From NCBI RefSeq assembly GCF_018446385.1, contig NC_055996.1, positions 16,107,317 to 16,171,316 of the forward strand: a DNA stretch of 64,000 nt, read 5' to 3'. The position numbers and the translations under genes are program-made. The notes below the pieces were generated by a model. The model worked only from the letters and a program-made list of their open reading frames with translations. It was not told the DNA's origin and searched no databases. How positions within the stretch are numbered: the first letter of the stretch is position 1; each line of letters opens with the position of its first letter. This document shows, in pieces, positions 34,445 through 46,947 of the stretch. The stretch is from Zingiber officinale (taxonomy: Eukaryota; Streptophyta; Magnoliopsida; Zingiberales; Zingiberaceae).

Positions 34445-35311
34445 TAATGGATCAATATTCACCATTTGCATCAACTTTTTGCCCTTCTATCTGATACCCT
34501 GATACCTCTTAGGTTTTGTGGTGCTTATAGTCTTAGTATTTCCCCTCTTTTGCAACGCATGTGCATGTCGATTGCACTTGGTATGTGGATTTTGTTGGAT
34601 TGCAATTTGCTTTTGGTTCTGGAAAACAAAGTTTCTATTGCTTATTAGTGTGTTTCCAATCTTTTCCTTCACTGATATGCATGCGTTCTAGTGTTTTTAC
34701 TGATCTTCTCCTTAGATTTCTTATAACTTTGCGCAGGTGAACTACTAATTCTCAATCTCACTTGATCTCATGCTATTAATTCTAGAACTAGCGTGTTCAA
34801 TCCAGTTGGAGGTAAGCTTTGGTTTGTTTTTTTTTTTTTTGATAAAAGTGACCATCCTCGTAACTTTCTCTACAAGTTAGCGTTTCTAGTAACTATTCGA
34901 CAAGTTTTGTGACCACAGGCGTCTTATTGTTTGCTGTGTGTTCCTTATGTTAATAAATTGGTTTGTGAGTTAAACCTTTTGTAATTAAATAATTAGCTAT
35001 TTCTTAACTATCTAGTTATTTTTTTTAAAAAAAATTGTTTTATGGGCATTGTTTCTATTGCACTTCTAATGTGTCTTTTTTCAAGTATACAATATCTGAA
35101 CTTGTAAAGTTCTAAAGTCTTTATTTACTTCATACACATGCATACATTCATTAATGTACAATTGAACAACTAGTTCCAGCAAATAAGAACTATAGACAAC
35201 TATATCTAGCTATTGTGGACATGACATTGATATTTCATTTAGCAATTTAGTCATATATAGGGAGGGTGCATAAGAATAATAAAGAAAATGTAATTACCAT
35301 TACCACATAGC
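34445..35311. other. convergent 3' region of the cold-shock and RING genes
   Basis: T-rich 3' flank of the cold-shock gene on the left and the RING gene 3'UTR on the right. No further gene seen. Confidence 0.5.
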
Positions 35312-35836
35312 TTAGAAGATATCAAGGATGCCATGGATGGGGCGGTGGCAAAGCGGGCAGTCGAATTGTGTAAGCCACATCTCCCTGGCGCATAGTCGGC
35401 AGAAGGTGTGCCCGCATTGTATCAGAGCTGTGCCGCGAGGCCTCCCTTCGCATGCGCTGCATCGTTGCTGCCCCTCACTTTCCTTGTTCTCCTCCTCTTC
35501 CTTCATAAAACTTAACGTTGAATATCCCACCATTTCTTCGCTTTTCTTGTTCTCCTCCTCTTCTTCCACCAGATAACTTATCGTTGAATATCCTGTTAGT
35601 GGCATTTCCGCTTCTTCCACCATCTCTCGCGTTTCTTCGTTGGTCATTGTTGCTATTGGTTCTTCTTGTTCGAGAACCGGAAGGATTTCATACACATCAT
35701 CGTCGTGATTCTTGTCGATGGCCATCGTATCGTGAGGAGCTATGAATGACGGTCGAGGTTTTGCACAGCAAGAGATGAAGCCCCACCGGATCTTGAAGCT
35801 CCTCCATTTCTTCTTCCCAATTTGCCCGACTTCCAT
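35312..35836 (-). CDS. Small C3HC4 RING-finger protein
   Basis: Single exon, 174 residues, MEVGQIGKKKWRSF start. The C-terminal RING has C126, C129, C141, H143, C146, C149, C160 and C163 in the order C3HC4, with Trp154 before the last pair, as needed for E2 contact. The middle is very acidic and contains an internal duplication: GYSTISYLVEEEEENKKSE (82-100) and GYSTLSFMKEEEENKESE (104-121). The N-terminal 30 residues are basic. It is probably a RING E3 ligase of unknown target. It is divergently placed, 599 bp from the ARL1-like gene. Confidence 0.82.
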   Translation of the reverse strand: MEVGQIGKKKWRSFKIRWGFISCCAKPRPSFIAPHDTMAIDKNHDDDVYEILPVLEQEEPIATMTNEETREMVEEAEMPLTGYSTISYLVEEEEENKKSEEMVGYSTLSFMKEEEENKESEGQQRCSACEGRPRGTALIQCGHTFCRLCAREMWLTQFDCPLCHRPIHGILDIF

Positions 35837-36435
35837 TTGTTTTTTCGATCCTTTTACTTTACTCGGGAGCTTTTTTATTTATCGCTACCAAGCTTTTAGA
35901 GGAGGAAAGGGGTTGAGATTTGTTGTCCTTGCTCCCCGAAAATTAGAAAGCTTAACAAACTTGACTAATCAAAGGATTGATAGGGTGGAACACCTCTCCA
36001 TTTTTATCCAATGGGTGATTCTCATAGCTCGGCATGAGGCTCCTTGAAGTATTTTTGTGAATTTTCTTGATTATTTAAAGTTGGATGGATATTAATCGGT
36101 GAAAAGCAAAATTAATGATGCTTTAATTGAAACTATAAAATGAAATGAAACAAAACTTTTAAAAAGAAAAAAAAAAAGAAATAAGGGCATAAATTAAATG
36201 ATAAATATGTTACGTACACAAATGCAATAACCTACTGCGTCTTGCGCGACGGATTAGAAAAATCTCTGCTTTCTTCTCAACGACTCTACTCTCGACGAGC
36301 ATAAGAAAACTCAGCCGACCCTTCGCCTTCCAAGGTTTCGCTCTCTTGCTCTTTCGCTTTCTTGATTCTGATTTCTCGTGTTAACCGACTGATCGGCGCT
36401 CCTGGGTCTGAGATCGCATCCTCTGGGTCAAGGCC
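35837..36435. promoter_or_regulatory. divergent intergenic region between RING and ARL1-like genes
   Basis: Holds both promoters and leaders. The right 180 bp is CT-rich (CTCTTGCTCTTTCGCTTTCTTG), like a plant 5'UTR for the plus-strand gene. No TATA box was assigned with confidence. Confidence 0.4.
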
Positions 36436-39400
36436 ATGGGCATCCTCTTCACCCGGATGCTCTCCTCCCTCTTCGGCAACCGCGAGGCTCGGATCCTCGT
36501 CCTTGACAATGCCGGGAAAACCACCATTCTCTGTGAGTTTCTGCCGCGTACCTTCCCGCTTCGCTGTTTCCTTTTTCGCCTGGGGTTTGATCTCTCTCTC
36601 TCTTTTTTTTTATATGTGTTTGATTGTTTCAGATCGGCTTCAGATGGGCGAGGTGGTTTCCACGATACCAAGTCAGTGAATCTCATGCCTTTCGCCTTCT
36701 CCCTATGCGTTATCTTCTTTAAAATTTGAATATTCGGGTTTTGCTAATTGTTGAACGCCATGCGCTGTTTCTGATTTGTTTCAGCGATTGGATTTAACGT
36801 GGAGACTGTGCAATACAACAATATCAAGTTGCAAGTCTGGGATCTGGGTTCGTCGCCCACAACATCTGATTTCATTTCGCTAATCTAATTGCTTATGTTG
36901 TCGTAACATTTGTGCTCATTATATTGGTACGTTGAACTGTACCCCAAATACGCTTGTGATTGATGCTAATAATTTCTTGGTGTTAGCACTTTGGAAATAG
37001 AAGTTTGGCTAGAATCTCACAGCATTGAGTATGTGAGATGCATAGTTGAGAGCATGACTGTCATTTGAGGTTTAACATCTTAACTTTTCGATTTCATACC
37101 AATACAAGGTTCATACTGAATGGAGGATTGACTAGCTTCAGAGTGTGAGATAAATTGGCGTGATGGTCTGAGATTCTAATTTTAAAATATGGCGCTCAGC
37201 TTCCTGGATGTACAATTGGGTTACAAGATGGCGTTACCAATTTTTAATATGAAATTTGACCATGCAGAGTGTAAATGCTAAGGGGTAGTAGGATGGCATT
37301 GGTGTTAGACTTGTAGAAAACTACAAGTAACTTTTTCACGGAATTTTTGACCATTTATTTGTTCCTTCCATGTATAGCTTCAATATGATAATTGTCATTT
37401 GACTCATCTTGAGTTGATTTTGGAAAAATTGTTAATTTTATATATAACCCATAGGAAATAGTGTCCCTTTTATTGGATTGTACTTGATATTTACTATCGT
37501 CTATCGCATTGTAGGCTGCATGATGAGTTGGTCAACCTTGTTTCTAACCCCATCCAACTCTTTGCTCTTTTTACAGAGTTTAACCATTTTTTAGTGTTGA
37601 TTGATGTTGGCCATGGTTGGCACAGTTCCATCCACTCTCATGTCTGAGTTTTTTCATATTATTATTTGTGGTCTATATTAAGCAGAGAATCGTCTTTAAA
37701 GAAAATAGTCCTTCTTTAAGAGTTTAAAACCCTTCAAGTCTTTGGGGAATAACAGATGCATCTATAAACTGTTAATTGGTGGTCTTTTCTTATATAAGAT
37801 ATCTGAAGCCAACTTCCTTAATGTTTTACAAACTCCTTTTTTTTCCTAAAATGTTTCTTGACTCTTTTGCCATTCTGTTTCTGTTTCTGACTTTATTTTT
37901 TAAACTGAACAGGTGGTCAAACAAGTATCAGCTAGTTCCCTTCTCTCTTTCAAGTTTTTTATGTACTATATTTATTACGTTTCATGTCTGTTTGCCAACT
38001 TATGCTTGTTTCTACTTGTCCATTGTCAAATCCTTTCCTATTTTTGATTTTATTTTTACACTGCTGGGGACCTTTATTCTGCATATCTTCCTGTGTTGAT
38101 TTCCTTTATACTTAAATGAATTTAGTGCCCTTAAAAATTTTCGAAGGTAAGCACAGCGGAAAAGTAAACAAGCCAAAGAGAACACAAGGATTTACTTGGT
38201 TCGGAGCCAGTGTCGACTCCTACTCCAAGGCCCGCACACAAGGGTGTTTTCGATGGACAATCACTAATAATTCGAAATGTAGATTACAAAACAAGTACAG
38301 GAATTATTAGAGAATGAAAGAACCGAAAAAAAAAATTACAAACAAACTAGCAATTTGTAGAAGAGCTTTCGCAGTGTTGCAGGAGCGCAGAAGAGCAGAT
38401 CGTGAGTTGTTGTTGAAGCTTCAGCCTCTACACTCCTTATAAAGGAGGTTCGGGGCGCCCGAAACCTTCAGGGCACCTGATTATGACGTAGCCGAGCCAA
38501 CCAGGGAGTTCTACGCGGCGAAATGACGTTGAGGATAGTTTTTCACCTCCGGGCGCCCGGATCCCTCCCGGGCGCCCGGACCCCATTTTTCCAGCAGCTT
38601 CTTTCCTGCAAGAAAACATTAGTCCAGAGGTAAACATATGATATGTATCCTGCAACACAGAGTATTAGCACACAGAGTATTAGCACAGTTTAAAATTAAC
38701 CAAAATATTAATTAGATTCCGTCTCTCCGAGACCGGAATCTAGTCAAGATATCGACTTAGAGTTCCGAAATGGTTCTAAATCGGATCGGCGCTTAAGTTC
38801 TCTTCCCAGGAACGCGTCCTCACAGTCACTCTCTTCCAGTGACTTACCTTCACTTACCTGCCAGACGTCCGGTCAGCCCTTCGACCCGTCTGGACTTCGT
38901 GTCAGCTACCTGGTCAGCCCGTCGACCTAGCTGAGCTTCCCTGCAACACTGAGTTAGCACAGTATTAACATAATTCAAGTATAACCTAGGGTTAGCTCCT
39001 AGGGTTGCCTAGCTTCACTCACTAGGACTTCCATTGCCTGGCTTCACTCACCAGGACTTCTTCCACCTAGCTTCACTCACTAGGGCCTGACTTCACTCAT
39101 CAGGACTTCCTTCACCTAGCTTCACTCACTAGGGTCCGGCTTGGCCCGGCTTCATTCACCAGGACTTCCACCCCTAGCTTCACTCACTAGGGCTCGGCTT
39201 CACTCACTGGGATTTCCACTTTGCCTAACCTTTAGTTAGGACTTACCATTGCTAGTCATCTAGTCCTGACTAGACTTCTCTCTTCCAAACATCAAGTCCT
39301 GTTTGGGTCAACCCTTGGTCATATTGTCAAATATTGAAACTCTAGAGGTCAATTGCACCAACAATATCTATTAATGATATCAGTCAATGTGATGAAGCAT

Positions 39401-40882
39401 TATATATATTGGAGTACAGACAAGTTCAAGCAATATTCATATTACTATTTGTTTATGCAAGTAATAAAATTGCTCACAGAACATATTTTATTTCATGATT
39501 TCTTCCAAGCAACCATTATCATCATCAAATTGTGTAAGTCTCGACTGTTTGGGTTCAGCAATATGGTCTAGAGTCCAAGATATCCTAGAATAAGTGATAA
39601 CTGATTATTAACATGAACTTGCCTTAATGGAAAATGTATTGATTAGGCCACATGCAGATTAACATGTTTTTCAGATCTTGTTTCTTTGTTTTTTCTATGT
39701 TTATTTATTTATTTTTATATTTTCAGTTGTACACTAATGTATCGATGCAATATAGCTAGTTACTTTGACTTCTTTTATCTTTTATATAGACCATATTGGA
39801 GATGTTATTTTCTAAATACTCAAGCTATCATATATGTTGTCGATTCAAGTGACACTGATAGACTCGTCACTACTAAAGATGAATTTGATGCGATCGTAGA
39901 GGTATGGACCTTTGTTGTCTGTCTTTTAATTGGTTCAAACAATTTGATTTTCTTTTTGACAAGATGTGACTACATTCTTGAGATGTTTGCTGGTCCACTT
40001 CAATGTTATTTGTTTTCTTGATTATTTTCTTTCTGTGGCGCTGACAAACCTTGTCCCAACACCTAAAATGCTTACATTACTTTCTATATTTATCTATTTA
40101 AGATTGATTCATTAAACAGTGAAGAATATAAAATCCCTTCGTCAACAGTTTAAACTGTTAACAGAGCAACCTACTCTTTCAGTTTTTTTCATTGTATTCT
40201 ATTGGCTGTTAATTGTTTTTCATTGCATTGGTTTTTGACATTTTTGTAGCGTTATATCTCAGGTGATATTATATTGATTCTTGTTTTTTCATAGGAGGAA
40301 GAGCTAAAAGGTGCAGTTATCCTTGTTTATGCTAACAAACAGGTGAAATAGTCTTTGGCTTGTGACTTAGTTGCCACAGTATCTAAAGAAATTAATTTTG
40401 AAGTTTTATACAATAATTTAATTTCAAAGTTAGGAGGGGAAGGAACAGATGGGCCAAATGCTGCTTGAATTTTGACCCTCTTTGCAATCCTTCAATTGAA
40501 GTGCTCATTAGGAGAAATCCTCACTCAAGATTTCTTTTTGTTGATTTTCTGTCAATAATATGCAGGATCTCCCTGGTGCTTTGGATGATGCTACAATAAC
40601 AGAAGCCTTGGAACTTCATAAGATCAAAAATCGGCAATGGGCTATCTTTAAGACTTCAGCCATAAAAGGAGAAGGGCTATTTGAGGGATTGGATTGGTAT
40701 CTTTGATTAATATTTTCGAACTTCTGGTTAATGTTTTGACTAACAAACACAGGAACCACATAACTCTTAACAGATTTTGAAAAATGTCAACCAACAAGTG
40801 GTTCTTCCCAACAAGTTTCACTGATTTTTTTTTTATTTATTTTCTTTTATGCAGGCTTAGCAACACCCTTAAATCTGGTTGA
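36436..40882 (+). CDS. ARL1: ARL1-type small GTPase, probably defective (P-loop deletion, lost donor)
   Basis: Eight exons can be read: 36436-36532, 36633-36671, 36785-36847, 37913-37931, 39790-39901, 40295-40342, 40566-40696 and 40855-40882. In phase they give about 178 residues of an ADP-ribosylation-factor-like 1 protein (Gly2 for myristoylation, switch [10 protein letters not shown], switch II WDLGGQTSIRPYWRCY, NKQD, C-terminal [10 protein letters not shown]). ARL1 works in Golgi tethering. Two faults: exon 1 reads [11 protein letters not shown] where the family has [13 protein letters not shown], so the first P-loop glycine and the Leu after it are missing (6 bp). Exon 4 (QTSI) is followed by CT instead of the GT donor; reading through gives a stop almost at once. 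YFPNTQA is also YFLNTQA. Other exons and splice sites look normal. It may be a decaying copy, or use an unusual splice. Confidence 0.72.
38100..39362 (-). mobile_element. Copia-like LTR fossil inside ARL1 intron 4
   Basis: On the minus strand it begins TGTTGGTGCAATTGACCTC (39362 leftwards), a common start of plant Copia LTRs, and contains GGGCGCCCGG-type blocks (38550-38580), a minisatellite, and a GTCGACACTGGCTCCGAACC stretch (about 38195-38215). The left end is only approximate (about 38,100), and no target duplication could be fixed. It looks like a solo LTR or fragment. A related LTR in the opposite orientation begins near 63,292. Confidence 0.55.
38985..39240 (-). repeat. ~26-bp minisatellite within the LTR
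   Basis: Repeated CCTAGCTTCACTCACTAGG alternating with CTTCACTCACCAGGACTTCC, about nine imperfect units. It is the reverse complement of the minisatellite at 63.54-63.79 kb. Confidence 0.85.
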
Positions 40883-41600
40883 CCTAAATTTTGATAGAGT
40901 TTATGCAATGCCAAGGCTGCTGGTGGTTAAGTGTTAAACTCACATTCATATCTCATCTTGCTGATTCAAAGTTCAGTTAATTGTAGATGTTATTCTATGC
41001 CTTTACACGTAAAGGGATTGGAGACACTGGAACTCATAGCTGCCTATCTTTTAAGTGAAATTTCATTTTGAAAGCTTGATATGATACACTTGAATATTTT
41101 GCTTCAAAAGGAAAAAAAAAAACAGAGTTAAATTGCTACAAGAGGTGGAAGAAACTGGGGCACAGCCTCCTGGCCCTCCTCTCTGGTGGGTTGGATAGCT
41201 AGAATTATCGCAACTGAGATCTCAAGACCCTAAACTGGAGAGGCCTTCTATTGCTGCAGCCCTTCTCTGGTTTCCCTTACAGCTCCATTACTTGGTGCAT
41301 TCGCTGCCTTTTTGCTGCATATATGAAATACTTGTCACTCTTAACTCATAACAGAACAGAAACCTTTCTGTTTACAAGTGTTTTTAAAAAATTAATTCTG
41401 AAAATAATCTTATTTTTAAAATTTTGATTTTAGTGAGCAAAAGAAACATAATATATATATATATATATATATATATCCTACTTTTTTTATTGTGGGTTGT
41501 GCAATTTTTTTTAAAAAAATAGTTTTAATATTATAATCCAAATCATAAATTTAAAGTTTAAATTCTAAATCGAAAAAAATATACGCAGATAATTAGGGTA

Positions 41601-41644
<44 letters not shown>

Positions 41645-41816
41645 TTAATTAATTTAAATACCACCATTCGAATTGCCATGTGGGGGTAGTATCACCGGTC
41701 TCTTTCCTCTTGTATTTTTCTTGCCAACTTGCTGCTAAGTAGAGAGATACCTTCCAAGCAAGCCAGCAAGCCATCAAAAGGGCAGTACGCCAAAGAGGAG
41801 GAAGAGCAGTGCGGCC
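40883..41816. other. intergenic region with two (TA)n tracts
   Basis: Contains the ARL1-like 3' flank and the S28 gene promoter. (TA)n microsatellites lie at 41450-41476 and 41602-41639, each followed by AT-rich sequence. Confidence 0.7.
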
Positions 41817-44800
41817 ATGGCGCTGGCTTCTTGCCTTCTTCTTCCTTTGCTCCTCCTCGCCACTGGAGCCTCAGGAATCGTCTCCTCCCTCCCAAGTGCA
41901 GCCGTGCAATCGTTGGTCCGCAAGCGCAAGTCATCCTCCGGTCAACTTCCGTTCGCCGCCCACTTCTTCCCCCAGCAAATCGACCACTTCAACTTCCGCC
42001 CTGACTCCTCCCGCGTCTTCTACCAGAAGTACCTCCTCAACGCCTCCTTCTGGGACAAGGGCCCTTCTCACTCTGCTCCAATCTTCGTCTACACCGGCAA
42101 CGAAGGCAACATCGAGTGGTTCGCCGAAAACACTGGCTTCATGCTCGATATAGCCCCCAGGTTCAACGCCCTCCTCCTCTTCATCGAGGTAATCGACGAG
42201 CTCCTCGTGCTTCCAGCTTAGCCGGCAGATCCCACTTCGGCATCGCTGCCGATCGTCTTTAATCGTATCAATTCTATTGTAGCATAGATTCTATGGCGAT
42301 TCCAAGCCGTTTGGGAAGGATTCGTATAAGTCCGCTGAGACATTGGGGTACTTGACTTCCACTCAAGCGTTGGCAGATTATGCAGTTCTTATCAGAAGCT
42401 TGAAGCAGAACCTGTCGGCAGAGGCATCCCCTGTTGTGGTCTTTGGTGGATCTTATGGAGGAAGTATTACACTTTCCATCAACTGAATCATTAATAATGC
42501 ATTTGTATAATTCAAGTGGTCCACAGTTGCAAAAGTCTTACAACTGGTTATTGCTTCAATGGCACTTGCAAATTTTTATCATATGGCGATTAACACATGT
42601 TTTCATATCCTGTTCTTGCAACATGGGTCACGTCACCTTTATTTTGTAGATCTGTGGTCTTGTGAAAGATGAAATTAATATCATAAATGACTTTGAACAG
42701 TGCTGGCAGCTTGGTTCCGACTTAAGTATCCACATGTCGCCATTGGAGCTCTGTCTTCATCAGCCCCAATCCTGCAATTTGATGACATAGTCCCTTGGAG
42801 CAGCTTCTATGATGGAGTGTCCCAGGACTACAAGGTGTTTGTTAAAATCTACCAGTCTTCTATTTTCTGAGCTTTAATGGCCATATTCATGGCAAAGGAC
42901 ATATTATTAGAGGTGGAAATTGGGCTCATGGTCTAGAATAGCTCAGCATGAAACATGTCATGTTGGGTCAGGAGCAGTTCATTATCATGCAGGTCAGACT
43001 TGGTATGACCCCATATTGGGCCATGTCAAGCACGGTATGTACATGGGTGCATCCCAGCATGCAAGATCAACTCAGCTTGGCCTGAGTCCAATGGACTCAA
43101 CCTGACACAACTCAGTTTTGGTTGGGTCCGCACAACTTGATCCGGACCACGACCTGCTGAGCTTGATCTATGTCATGTCAAGCCTGACACCGAGCTAGGT
43201 TGTCCCTATCTTGAGTGATTCCTAGGTTGTGCTTGTGCCTCGGAAGTGTGTGCTCGGGCACAACCCAATGGCAGCTCTACACAGTATATCTAATCACACT
43301 TCTTTGCTTTTGGGTTAATTGCCATTTTGCAGGATGAGAGTGCCAACTGCTTTGAGGTAATTAAAGAGAGTTGGGATCAGTTGATGACAACAGCAGCTAA
43401 GGGAGGAATGCTGCAACTCACCAAGAAATTTAAAGCTTGCAAGTAAGGGTTTTTTAAATGGAGTATTTGTCTCAAATCAACAACAAAATATTCAATTTGT
43501 TGAGCAGTTTGGGTGAATTGATAATGCTAGCTATTTCTTATCATGCTGAGGGTGCATGTTAGTTTGTATTAATTTTTTCCCTTCAAGGGTGAGACGCATT
43601 GTTGATCATTGAATATCAATCTATTACTGCTTATGGTTGATGGTAATTATCCATAAAAGTTAAACTGCTATCTATTCCACGGCCTTTAATCTTTAACACA
43701 AAGAGAGTACCAACCAAAAAACTTTGCTCTATTGATAGAAACAATTAAATTCATTGAGTGGGACATTATGACATCAATTTACAAACAAGGCTATTGGTGG
43801 AAGTATGGTTTGTCTATTTATTAATTATAGAAAAATAATTGTCCTACATAAAATGGGAAGTCTGTTTTTGTCTTATTCTTAGAAGTCTTGATGGCAGCCT
43901 TTCCATGTAAGTCTTGATGACAGCCTTTGGTCCAGCTACTAATAGGAAGCATGCATGTGATATTATTTAAATCACTTGTTGCATTGATCTAAACTGATGA
44001 ACCTGATAGTGACACCATTTTGTTTGAAAACATGGTGTAGAGAAGAGTGAGTTGATGATACAAAAGTATGCAATAGCTACACCTTTATCTTGCAGTTTTT
44101 AGTCCTTTCTCACTTTCCTTCCCGGGGAAAAACTCCTCTTATATCATCCAAGATCAGTTTATTGTATGGGACTAATTGGGGCAAGTTGTCATGATCAAAT
44201 TGCAGAACCATTCAGTCTGTATATTCTGTGAGAGACTGGCTCTGGACAGCATTTACATATACAGCAATGGTTGATTACCCTACTCCAGCCAATTTTCTGA
44301 TGCCTTTGCCTGCTTATCCTGTTAAAGAGGTAGTGCTTTCAGAAGAATTCTATGCATCTAATCTGTTTGCATTTACCTTTGACTTCTTGTCAAGCTACAA
44401 CTACGTATTATTTTGTCCACTCCACTCTGAAACAAAAATATGAACTGTCACTCAAAACAGAGGGAAAATCCCAACTGAGTAATGCGAGTAGGATTTGATC
44501 CCAAGGCCATATTCAAAATGGTCATTGCCAACTGAGGTTGCCAGAACCTTTCAGTTTCGTCTCACAAGAAATTATGATAAAATGACTTTTATTACTGTTT
44601 ATTCTCACAACAATTATGATTTTTTTCCGCACTAACTTGAACCTATTTCTTGACTCACAAAAGATGTGTAGCATTATTGATGGGTTCCCAACAGGAGTAG
44701 ACAAGCTGACCAAGGTCTTCTCAGCCGCTAGTTTGTACTATAACTACTCAGGCACACATTCATGCTTTGACATAGAGAATGACAGTGATCCCCATGGCCT

Positions 44801-46099
44801 CAATGGTTGGGGCTGGCAGGTGAATTCTTGGTCGCCTTTTCCATATATTTTAATGACATCTTAATCAGATATTGTTAGAAGTCTATTTTCATTTTGCCAC
44901 CTCTTACAAGTTATCACGTTACACTTATTGCAATTCTGAGTTCACATTTTTCACATCTTACAAGTATGCACTTAGAAGATCATAGATGGGCAACTCAATA
45001 ATCAGTGCGTCCACAGCTAGATAATATGTTGAGTTTGATAATGAGATGGATAATAAAGTTGAGTATCATCTGAAAATTAATTGAAGAAAATATGCAGATA
45101 AAGGATGGATGAAACAGGATGTTGTTTTATCAAATTTAGACTCTTGTTTCGTTTACAAGTGAATCTGGGTTTAGTTATCAATATGTGGAAGTCAAGAAGA
45201 ACTTATGACAACTAGATATGGAATATGCGACATGAAGAAAACATTTATATCATCATAACTTTGTCTACTCTCTTTGTTCATTTTTCTGAATTTTATTTAC
45301 TTCCAATTCCTCAGGCATGCACAGAGATGGTGATGCCTATGACTTGCTCAAATGAAAGCATGTTTCCTCCGTCCTCATATTCCTATGAAGCATTTGAGGA
45401 CCAATGCAAGGCAAAGTATGGTGTTCTACCTAGACCGCACTGGATAACCACAGAATACGGTGGCAATGTGAGACAATCATTTTGTTGATACGACTCTTCT
45501 TTCTTTCCCCCTTTCTATATTTTTTGAGTATCTTTTATTTGAAGAATTGCCCAACACATATAGATGCTCAGAAATGTTCTTGACGACTCGTATTAACAGA
45601 GAATTGAGCTAGTATTAAAGAGATTCGGAAGCAACATCATCTTCTCTAATGGAATGAGAGACCCATGGAGTAGAGGAGGGTAATTAACTAATGATTCTAC
45701 TTCAAATGGAACTTAAATTTATAGTTTATTTGTCAATAAAACAAGCTTGTACTTGTATCAATTGTTTTCAGTTCCTCTCATAATAACCATTGAATCTCAT
45801 GCAGGGTGCTCAAGAACATATCATCCAGCATCATTGCCCTTGTCGCACCACTAGGTCTGTGTAAAATCTGGTTGCTGAACTTACCTGTTACGAATAAATT
45901 TAACTCAAAAAAAGTTTTCACATCATTTTTAATTCAATTAGTGTTCCATTTTCATTCAGGGGCTCATCACGTGGATCTTAGATTTGCCAGAAAGGATGAT
46001 CCAAATTGGGTCAAGGAGCAAAGAGAAGCAGAGATCAAGATTATTCAAGGTTGGGTCGACCAGTACTATAGAGATTCAAAAGAGCCTTCAAGGCAGTGA
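41817..46099 (+). CDS. Serine carboxypeptidase S28 family (lysosomal Pro-X carboxypeptidase-like)
   Basis: Ten exons: 41817-42188, 42283-42463, 42701-42834, 43333-43442, 44206-44329, 44664-44819, 45315-45467, 45600-45679, 45805-45854 and 45960-46099. All are GT-AG and in phase, 499 residues. The N-terminal 20 residues ([20 protein letters not shown]) are a signal peptide. The mature enzyme has [29 protein letters not shown] and the nucleophile motif FGGSYGGML with Ser181. The acid is Asp431 in [12 protein letters not shown] and the base a His of GAHHVDLR (456/457). This triad spacing closely matches human PRCP. The family removes C-terminal residues after proline in vacuole/lysosome or apoplast. 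Intron 3 carries a MITE-like element. No lesion seen. Confidence 0.92.
42909..43278. mobile_element. hAT-like MITE in S28 intron 3
   Basis: Left end AGAGGTGGAAATTGGGCTC and the inverse of the right end AGAGCTGCCATTGGGTTG form imperfect inverted repeats of the hAT-MITE 'gAGGTGGCAATCGGG' type. The core is rich in GGTCAGG, CATGTCA and CCTGACAC motifs. The 8-bp flanks do not match, so it is old or the ends are slightly off. Confidence 0.5.
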
Positions 46100-46893
46100 G
46101 CATCTGGAGCTCATTCCTCCCTCGCGTGCTACATTCTGATTGATGAAATAACAAGAATGTTTATTTACAGCGGCCTAGAAATAAACACACTAGGAGTTTA
46201 GTTCTGGCGTAATTTGTAGCATTTGAATAGACCCTTTATATTTCTGTGGTTGCGGCCAAGCTGTGAATAGGGCCGACAATGCCCATGAACTTGCGGAAAG
46301 GTTGCCATGAGTTCTGCTGGTTGAGTCATGGCTGGCACAAGCTTGTGGCTAGGTCGCGAATCATAACTGCGAGAATCACTGTCAGAATGGCAGCTGCGAG
46401 GCCCTGTCCTGGCTGAAAGTCGCGGGCACTAGAGCCTCAAGTTCGGCCTGGACTGATACATGTTCCATGGATGAGTTTTTTTTCCCACTTTAAATCCTTT
46501 TTCTTGATCCATTCACTCTTAGGATAGGATAAAACAAATTGTTGATAAAGCTCCGAGCAAGGAGACACCAAAAAGCAGTCAAATTGCCAAAGTCAGTCAG
46601 TCAAGGAATCCTTAAGCACTATAAAGTGAAGAAGATTGTAGAGCAAGGGCCGACCAACCGCCCTGTCGATGTTCAAATCATCCAGACTAACTTTGCCGGT
46701 CTCCAGTGACCCAACCAAATGCGACGTCAACCATTGAGTAAGCAGTCCACACTTGATGTATAGAGAAGAAACAATCGACTTTCAAAGTCTTGGATGGTTG
46801 AGGGTTAATCCTGAAAAATGGTGAAGATTGAAGGGTAACTAATGGAACCGACTGGCCTCTCAGGACTCAAATGCCGTGTCCTGCTGCTGCAGT
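46100..46893. other. intergenic region downstream of the S28 gene
   Basis: 3'UTR of the S28 gene to about 46.25 kb, then moderately GC-rich spacer without a supported gene. Confidence 0.4.
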
Positions 46894-46901
46894 TATAAAT
46901 A
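46894..46901 (+). promoter_or_regulatory. TATA box before a candidate small gene
   Basis: TATAAATA, 47 bp before the ATG at 46948. Confidence 0.45.
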
Positions 46902-46947
46902 ATTCACGTCGAGCTTCCTCCGTTGCAGCTCAAGCAGCAAGCAGTGA

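Noticed and set aside
33686-34502. Long frames on the minus strand and in a second plus frame over the cold-shock gene (262 and 186 codons)
   Set aside because: They are Ala/Gly/Val-rich shadows produced by the GGC/GGT repeat of the real coding frame.
35837-36435. Possibility that the RING and ARL1-like genes form a functional pair
   Set aside because: They only share a divergent intergenic region. No shared motif or pathway link is visible.
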